Below, piece by piece: positions 6,605 to 10,094 of a DNA stretch of 10,094 nt (positions are counted from its first letter, which is position 1; the number at the start of each line of letters is the position of its first letter). The translations under genes were made by a program, and so were the position numbers. A model generated the notes under the pieces. The model did no database searches, had not been told where the DNA came from, and saw only the letters and a list, made by a program, of their open reading frames with translations. Source of the stretch: an uncultured Actinomycetes bacterium (GTDB lineage Bacteria > Actinomycetota > CALGFH01); NCBI GenBank assembly GCA_937881255.1, contig CALGFH010000341.1:1-10094 (forward strand), written 5' to 3'.

Positions 6605-6644
6605 GCCCTTTCGCGTTTTCAGCTTTCAAGGAGTCTCATCCATC

Positions 6645-7001
6645 ATGCAGATCACCGACGTGGTCGAGCGCGCGCAGCTGCGCGACGATCTGCCCGACTT
6701 CCGGCCCGGCGACACCGTCAAGGTGCACGTCCGCGTGGTCGAGGGGAGCCGGGAGCGGATCCAGGTCTTCCAGGGCTTCGTCCTGCGCCGCCAGGGCGGC
6801 GGCCTCCGGGAGACGTTCTCCGTCCGCAAGGTCTCCTTCGGCGTCGGCGTCGAGCGGACCTTCCCGGTCCACTCGCCCAGCATCGCCAAGGTCGAGCTGG
6901 TCACCCGGGGCGACGTCCGCCGGGCCAAGCTCTACTACCTGCGCGAGCGGACCGGCCGGGCCGCGAAGATCAAGGAGAAGCGCAGCCCCGCCCGGACGTG
7001 A
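6645..7001 (+). CDS. rplS: 50S ribosomal protein L19
   Basis: L19 lies at the 30S-50S interface near the A site and helps form an intersubunit bridge. The 118-residue product carries the family blocks RPGDTVKVHVRVVEGSRERI (21-40), QVFQGFVLRRQGGG, VGVERTFPVHSP and AKLYYLRERTGRAAKIKEK. The ATG at 6645 is preceded by AAGGAG at 6628-6633 (spacing 11), the clearest SD in this part of the window. In-frame GTG 6582 and ATG 6600 would add non-conserved residues, lack an SD and overlap the promoter, so they were not used. It has its own promoter candidate and is followed after 19 nt by lepB. Confidence 0.97.
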   Translation: MQITDVVERAQLRDDLPDFRPGDTVKVHVRVVEGSRERIQVFQGFVLRRQGGGLRETFSVRKVSFGVGVERTFPVHSPSIAKVELVTRGDVRRAKLYYLRERTGRAAKIKEKRSPART

Positions 7002-7020
7002 GCCGGGGAGGCCCTTCCTC

Positions 7021-7734
7021 TTGAGCAAGACCAGCGACGAACGCGAGCAGCTCGGCGACCGGACCGGCCCACCGCCGCCACCACCCGAGGTCGAGGCGCC
7101 TCCGTACCACAAGGAGGACGAACGGCAGCCGGGGCTGCTGGCCGTCCTCCGGGAGACGGTGGTGCTGGTCGCCCTGGCCGTGCTCCTGGCCGTGGTCTTC
7201 AAGACGTTCCTGGTCGCGGCCTTCTACATCCCCTCGGGGTCGATGGAGTCGACCCTGAACATCTCCGACCGGGTGCTGGTCGAGAAGGTCTCCTACCGCT
7301 TCGGCGACATCGAGCACGGCGACGTGGTCGTGTTCGTCCACGACGAGGCGGGGGTCCCGGTCCCTGGCCCGTCCAACCCGGTGGCCGGCTTCTTCTCCAG
7401 CCTCGGCCAGGCCATCGGGGTGGTCCCGCCGTCGGACCGCGACTTCATCAAGCGGGTCGTCGGCCTGCCCGGCGACACCATCAACTGCCGGAACGGCGAC
7501 CTGTACCGCAACGGCGAGCCGGTGAAGGAGGACTACCTCGACCCGGGCACCGAGACCCAGAGCTGCACGCGGACCACCGTCCCCCAGGGCCAGCTGTTCG
7601 TGATGGGCGACAACCGCTCCAACTCCCAGGACTCCCGCGCCTTCGGCCCGATCAACGAGTCCGACGTGGTCGGGCGGGCGTTCGTGCGCATCTGGCCGCT
7701 CAACCACACCGGCTGGCTCCGGCGCGACCGCTGA
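7021..7734 (+). CDS. lepB: Type I signal peptidase LepB
   Basis: A membrane serine protease (Ser/Lys dyad, family S26) that cleaves signal peptides from proteins exported by Sec and Tat. The 237-residue product has a charged, proline-rich cytoplasmic N-terminus (six prolines near 17-22), one transmembrane helix at about 43-62, then the extracytoplasmic catalytic domain. Box B is IPSGSMESTL with nucleophile S74; box D is DFIKRVVGLPGD with general base K144; box E is MGDNRSNSQDSR (195-206). A single-pass topology is usual in Gram-positive enzymes. The start is TTG at 7021, with GGGGAGG 9 nt upstream. It follows rplS, as in other actinobacteria, and works downstream of the SRP route that Ffh serves. 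Confidence 0.95.
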   Translation: MSKTSDEREQLGDRTGPPPPPPEVEAPPYHKEDERQPGLLAVLRETVVLVALAVLLAVVFKTFLVAAFYIPSGSMESTLNISDRVLVEKVSYRFGDIEHGDVVVFVHDEAGVPVPGPSNPVAGFFSSLGQAIGVVPPSDRDFIKRVVGLPGDTINCRNGDLYRNGEPVKEDYLDPGTETQSCTRTTVPQGQLFVMGDNRSNSQDSRAFGPINESDVVGRAFVRIWPLNHTGWLRRDR

Positions 7735-7747
7735 CACCGGCCGCCGT

Positions 7748-7753
7748 TAGACT
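7748..7753 (+). promoter_or_regulatory. Candidate leaderless promoter (-10) for rnhB
   Basis: TAGACT ends exactly 7 nt before the rnhB ATG at 7761, so transcription would begin at or next to the A of the start codon. There is no purine-rich SD in front of that ATG. This is the spacing typical of leaderless actinobacterial genes. No normally spaced -35 was found. Confidence 0.5.
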
Positions 7754-7760
7754 CCTGCCG

Positions 7761-8403
7761 ATGTTCGCAACCGCCACCGCCCTGTTCGAGGACCGGCTTC
7801 GGGACGCCGGCTTCGGCCGGGTCGCCGGGGTCGACGAGGCGGGCCGCGGCGCCCTGGCCGGGCCGGGACTGCCCCATCCAGGGGCTGGCCGACTCCAAGC
7901 TGCTCACCCCCCAGCGCCGCCGCAGCCTGGCCGCCCAGATCCACGACCAGGCGGTGGCCGTGGCCGTGGTCCGCATCGGCCCCGACACCATCGACCGGGT
8001 CGGGCTCCAGCGGGCCAACATCGCCCTGCTGTGCAAGGCCCTGCGCGAGCTGGAGGGCGGCTACGACTACGCCCTGGCCGACGGCTTCCCCCTGCCCCGC
8101 ATGCCGGCCCCGGTCCTCGGGGTCAAGAAGGGCGACCAGGTCGCCGCCTGCGTGGCCGCGGCCAGCATCGTCGCCAAGGTGACCAGGGACAAGATCATGA
8201 CCGGGGCGGCCCGCCGCTACCGCGGCTACGGGTTCCAGCGGCACAAGGGCTACGGCACCGACGAGCACTGGGCCGCCCTGCGCCGACTCGGCCCCTCGGC
8301 TTACCATCGCCACTCCTTCACGGGCGTGGCCGCACCGTGGGCAACCGGTCACCCGGCGGTGACGAACGACCAGGAAGACCAGGAAGAGGGGGAGTGCCGA
8401 TGA
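7761..8403 (+). pseudogene. rnhB: Ribonuclease HII, disrupted by a small frameshifting deletion
   Basis: RNase HII removes ribonucleotides and RNA primers from DNA-RNA hybrids. The first segment (from ATG 7761) reads normally to RVAGVDEAGRGALAGP, including the catalytic DEAGRG. From about 7867 the family continues in a different frame as DCPIQGLADSKLLTPQ, then ADGF, VKKGDQVAACVAAASIVAKV, GYGFQRHKGYGTDEHW and GPSAYHRHSF, ending at TGA 8401-8403. About 11 residues of the strand after AGP (VVTAAVILDPA in E. coli) are missing, of which 4 nt remain, which predicts a loss of about 29 nt; this agrees with the observed frame change (loss of 2 modulo 3). Without correction, the first frame runs on as non-homologous protein to 8453. 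The lesion may be a true mutation or an assembly error in GC-rich repeats (GGCCGGGCCGGG). Everything else looks well conserved, so any inactivation is recent. Confidence 0.85.
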
Positions 8404-8425
8404 TGAGGGCGGGCGCACACGAGGC

Positions 8426-8439
8426 CCCTCGCGAGAGGG
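8426..8439 (+). other. GNRA-loop hairpin before the DUF2469 gene
   Basis: CCCTC (8426-8430) pairs perfectly with GAGGG (8435-8439) around a GCGA tetraloop, a stable GNRA type. It ends one base before the GGAG SD (8441-8444) of the DUF2469 gene, so it could affect ribosome access. It lies in the 46-nt gap after rnhB. Function is inference. Confidence 0.35.
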
Positions 8440-8449
8440 TGGAGCGCCA

Positions 8450-8746
8450 GTGAGCGCCGAGGATCTCGAGCGCTACGAGGCCGACATGGAGCTGCAGCTC
8501 TACCAGGAGTATCGGGACGTGCTGGGCATGTTCCAGTACGTCATCGAGACCGAGCGCCGCTTCTACCTGGCCAACAAGTTCGACCTCCAGATGCGCAACC
8601 AGGACGGCGACACCTACTTCGACATCACCCTGCACGACGCCTGGGTGTGGGACATGTACCGGCCGGCCCGCTTCGTCACCCGGGTCCGGGTGGTCACCTT
8701 CAAGGACGTGAACATCGAGGAGCTCATCCGCAAGGAGGAGCTGTAG
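8450..8746 (+). CDS. DUF2469 family protein (actinobacterial, Rv2901c-like)
   Basis: The 98-residue product matches the family typified by Mycobacterium Rv2901c almost throughout. It starts MSAEDLERYEADMELQLYQE, continues with VIETERRFYLANKFDL, and has the very conserved DAWVWDMYRPARFV (64-77) and RVVTFKDVNIEELI (80-93). It is soluble, acidic and without a signal peptide. The function is unknown; the family lies next to rnhB across Actinomycetota, which suggests a role tied to nucleic acid or housekeeping functions, but this is association only. The GTG at 8450 has GGAG 5 nt upstream. The stop is 4 nt before the small membrane protein gene, and the AAGGAGG for that gene lies inside this gene's last codons. 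Confidence 0.95.
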   Translation: MSAEDLERYEADMELQLYQEYRDVLGMFQYVIETERRFYLANKFDLQMRNQDGDTYFDITLHDAWVWDMYRPARFVTRVRVVTFKDVNIEELIRKEEL

Positions 8747-8750
8747 CGGC

Positions 8751-8873
8751 ATGGGGTTCAACGCAACCCGGCGGTACCGGGACAAGAAGGTGGTCGACAT
8801 CGCCTTGCTGGTCGCGGCCGTCCTGATCGTCCTGGGCCTGCTGGCCTGGGTGTTTGCCGCGGGCGGTAGCTGA
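8751..8873 (+). CDS. Small single-pass membrane protein, 40 residues
   Basis: ATG 8751 to TGA 8871-8873 encodes 40 residues. A basic N-terminus (RRYRDKK, residues 7-13) is followed by one hydrophobic helix at about 14-37 (VVDIALLVAAVLIVLGLLAW), ending AAGGS. The positive-inside rule predicts an N-in, C-out anchor with almost nothing outside. A strong SD, AAGGAGG at 8732-8738, lies within the end of DUF2469, and the genes are 4 nt apart, so translation is probably coupled. I do not recognise a family. Good SD, operon position and clear topology argue that it is real. It might assist a membrane complex, perhaps with the LCP enzyme downstream, but nothing in the sequence shows a partner. Confidence 0.72.
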   Translation: MGFNATRRYRDKKVVDIALLVAAVLIVLGLLAWVFAAGGS

Positions 8874-8887
8874 CCCGGAGAGCGTGG

Positions 8888-8893
8888 TAGCGT
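8888..8893 (+). promoter_or_regulatory. Candidate leaderless promoter (-10) for the LCP gene
   Basis: TAGCGT fits TAnnnT and ends 8 nt before the ATG at 8902. No SD lies at a useful distance; the nearest GGAG (8877-8880) is 21 nt away. The 28-nt gap after the small membrane protein gene therefore favours a separate, near-leaderless transcript. Confidence 0.4.
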
Positions 8894-8901
8894 GCCCGCT
8901 T

Positions 8902-10094
8902 ATGGTACGAACCTCTCGGGCCGCCCGCGCCCGGGCTCGGCGGATGCGCAGGCGGCTCCTGGTGGGATGCTGCCTGCTCCTGGTGTTCCTGGTCGTGGCG
9001 ACCACGGCCGGGTACGGCTACGTGCACTACCGCTTCAACCAGATCCGCTCGGTGAAGGTCCCCGGCCTGCACAAGTCGAGCAGCGGCCGCCCGTTCAACC
9101 TGCTGGTGGTCGGCTCGGACTCGCGCGAGAGCCTCGACGACGCCGACGGCAGCCGCTACGGCGACGTCGGCGGCCAGCGTAACGACACCACCCTGGTGGT
9201 CAGGGTCGAGCCGGCCAAGAAGCGCGTCTCGATGCTGTCCATCCCCCGCGACCTGGTCGTCCCGATCGCCGGCACCGGCGCCGAGAACCGCATCAACGCC
9301 GCCTTCACCGAAGGCCCCGGCCAGCTGGTCAAGACCATCGAGCAGAACTTCGGCGTCCCCATCCACCACTACGTGCTGATCGACTTCGACGGCTTCCGGG
9401 CCATCGTCGACGCCCTCGGCGGCATCGACGTCCGCTTCCCCTACCCGTCGCGCGACGCCAAGTCGGGCCTCGACATCCGCGAGGCCGGCTGCCGCCACCT
9501 CAACGGCGGCCGGGCCCTCGCCCTGGCCCGCAGCCGCTACTTCTCCTACCAGGTCGACGGCGTCTGGCACAGCGACCCCTGGGCCGACCTGGGCCGCATC
9601 CGCCGCCAGCAGGCGTTCCTCCAGGCCCTGGTCAAGGCCGCCCTCGACAAGGGCCTGACCAACCCGGTCCGGGCCAACGCCTTCGTCGGCTCCCTGGTCC
9701 ACGAGGTCACCAAGGACAGCGCCCTCCGGGTCAGCGACGTGATCCGCACCGGCGCCTCCTTCCGCTCCTTCAGCCCCTCCAAGCTGGCCACCTACACCCT
9801 CCCGGTGACCGTGAGCACCGACCACCCCCTCGGCGACGTCCTCCTCCTCAAGCAACCCGACGCCGAAACCGTGGTCAACGCCTTCCTCGGCCGCGCCACC
9901 CCGGCCCAGGAGGCGACCCCCGGCGCCGCCGCCCCCGCCAACACCCAGGTCACCGTCCTCAACGCCCTCGGCACCGCCGGCCTGGCCGCCTCCACCGCCA
10001 CCAAGCTCCGCCGTTCCGGCTACCGCATCGGCACCGTCGGCAACGCCCCCACCGCCGACCTCCCCCGATCCCAGATCGCCTACGCCCCCGGCCG
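8902..10094 (+). CDS. LytR-CpsA-Psr (LCP) family cell-wall ligase, 3'-truncated by window edge
   Basis: ATG 8902 opens a frame that stays open to the window end (397 codons visible). LCP proteins transfer glycopolymers such as teichoic acid or arabinogalactan from lipid carriers to peptidoglycan, outside the membrane. The Arg-rich N-terminus (residues 3-18) and one transmembrane helix at about 19-38 give an N-in, C-out anchor. The LCP domain shows LLVVGSDSR (67-75), QRNDTTLVVRV (92-102), SIPRDLVVPI (113-122), NRINAAF (129-135), VLIDFDGF and GGIDV, the strand LALARSRY (206-213), and DLGRIRRQQAFLQAL (229-243). A Pro/Ala-rich linker (about 332-347) leads to a LytR_C domain starting near QVTVLNALGTAGLA (349-362). 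The start codon is chosen for the basic and hydrophobic N-terminus and the upstream TAGCGT. Which glycopolymer is attached cannot be told. Confidence 0.93.
   Translation, partial: MVRTSRAARARARRMRRRLLVGCCLLLVFLVVATTAGYGYVHYRFNQIRSVKVPGLHKSSSGRPFNLLVVGSDSRESLDDADGSRYGDVGGQRNDTTLVVRVEPAKKRVSMLSIPRDLVVPIAGTGAENRINAAFTEGPGQLVKTIEQNFGVPIHHYVLIDFDGFRAIVDALGGIDVRFPYPSRDAKSGLDIREAGCRHLNGGRALALARSRYFSYQVDGVWHSDPWADLGRIRRQQAFLQALVKAALDKGLTNPVRANAFVGSLVHEVTKDSALRVSDVIRTGASFRSFSPSKLATYTLPVTVSTDHPLGDVLLLKQPDAETVVNAFLGRATPAQEATPGAAAPANTQVTVLNALGTAGLAASTATKLRRSGYRIGTVGNAPTADLPRSQIAYAPG

Noticed and set aside
5139..6629. A 496-codon minus-strand open frame opposite rimM and trmD
   Set aside because: It is the antisense shadow of well-recognised genes, rich in Gly, Ala, Asp and Val with no domain motif.
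6582..6644. Upstream in-frame starts (GTG 6582, ATG 6600) extending L19
   Set aside because: The added residues are not part of L19, there is no SD for them, and they overlap the promoter boxes. ATG 6645 has AAGGAG.
7731..7736. CTGACA as a -35 for rnhB
   Set aside because: It overlaps the lepB stop and is only 11 nt from TAGACT, too close for a normal promoter.
7851..7954. Programmed ribosomal frameshifting in rnhB
   Set aside because: About ten residues of the conserved core are missing at the junction, so a slip would not restore the protein. A deletion is the simpler reading.

Overview
The window is very GC-rich and almost fully coding. It most resembles a chromosome segment of an actinobacterium (phylum Actinomycetota). 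The evidence is the gene order ffh - rpsP - khpA - rimM - trmD - rplS - lepB - rnhB - DUF2469, the DUF2469 protein itself (a family I know only from Actinomycetota), strong G/C third-position bias, many GTG/TTG starts, and several TAnnnT -10 boxes placed just before start codons as in leaderless actinobacterial genes. I cannot name the genus; a deep-branching or uncultured lineage is possible.

Left part (1-3217): the 3' end of an App1-type (DUF2183) phosphatase on the plus strand converges on a two-gene minus-strand operon. That operon holds an aldo/keto reductase followed 4 nt later by a class V PLP aminotransferase of the cysteine-desulfurase-like type that lacks the active-site cysteine loop. 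These look like ordinary accessory metabolic genes.

Junction (3218-3272): the reductase and ffh diverge from a very short gap built of repeated and palindromic sequence. A 14-bp perfect palindrome puts a TATGCT -10 box on each strand, so one element could drive both genes.

Central part (3273-7734): a plus-strand translation and secretion cluster. Ffh is the protein of the signal recognition particle; S16 and L19 are ribosomal proteins; RimM matures the 30S subunit; TrmD makes m1G37 in tRNA; KhpA is a small KH RNA-binding protein; LepB removes signal peptides from proteins that SRP/Sec deliver. Genes are tightly packed, with internal promoter candidates before rpsP and rplS.

Right part (7741-10094): rnhB (RNase HII) appears broken by a small deletion of about 29 nt that shifts the frame near its N-terminus. 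It is followed by DUF2469, a 40-residue single-pass membrane protein, and a LytR-CpsA-Psr (LCP) cell-wall ligase with a LytR_C domain that runs off the window.

I see no tRNA, rRNA, CRISPR array, insertion sequence or phage gene. Most of the window is conserved housekeeping. The points worth a second look are the rnhB lesion, the symmetric ffh/reductase promoter, the leaderless-type starts, a catalytic-position Asp-to-Glu change in TrmD, and the 40-residue membrane protein.
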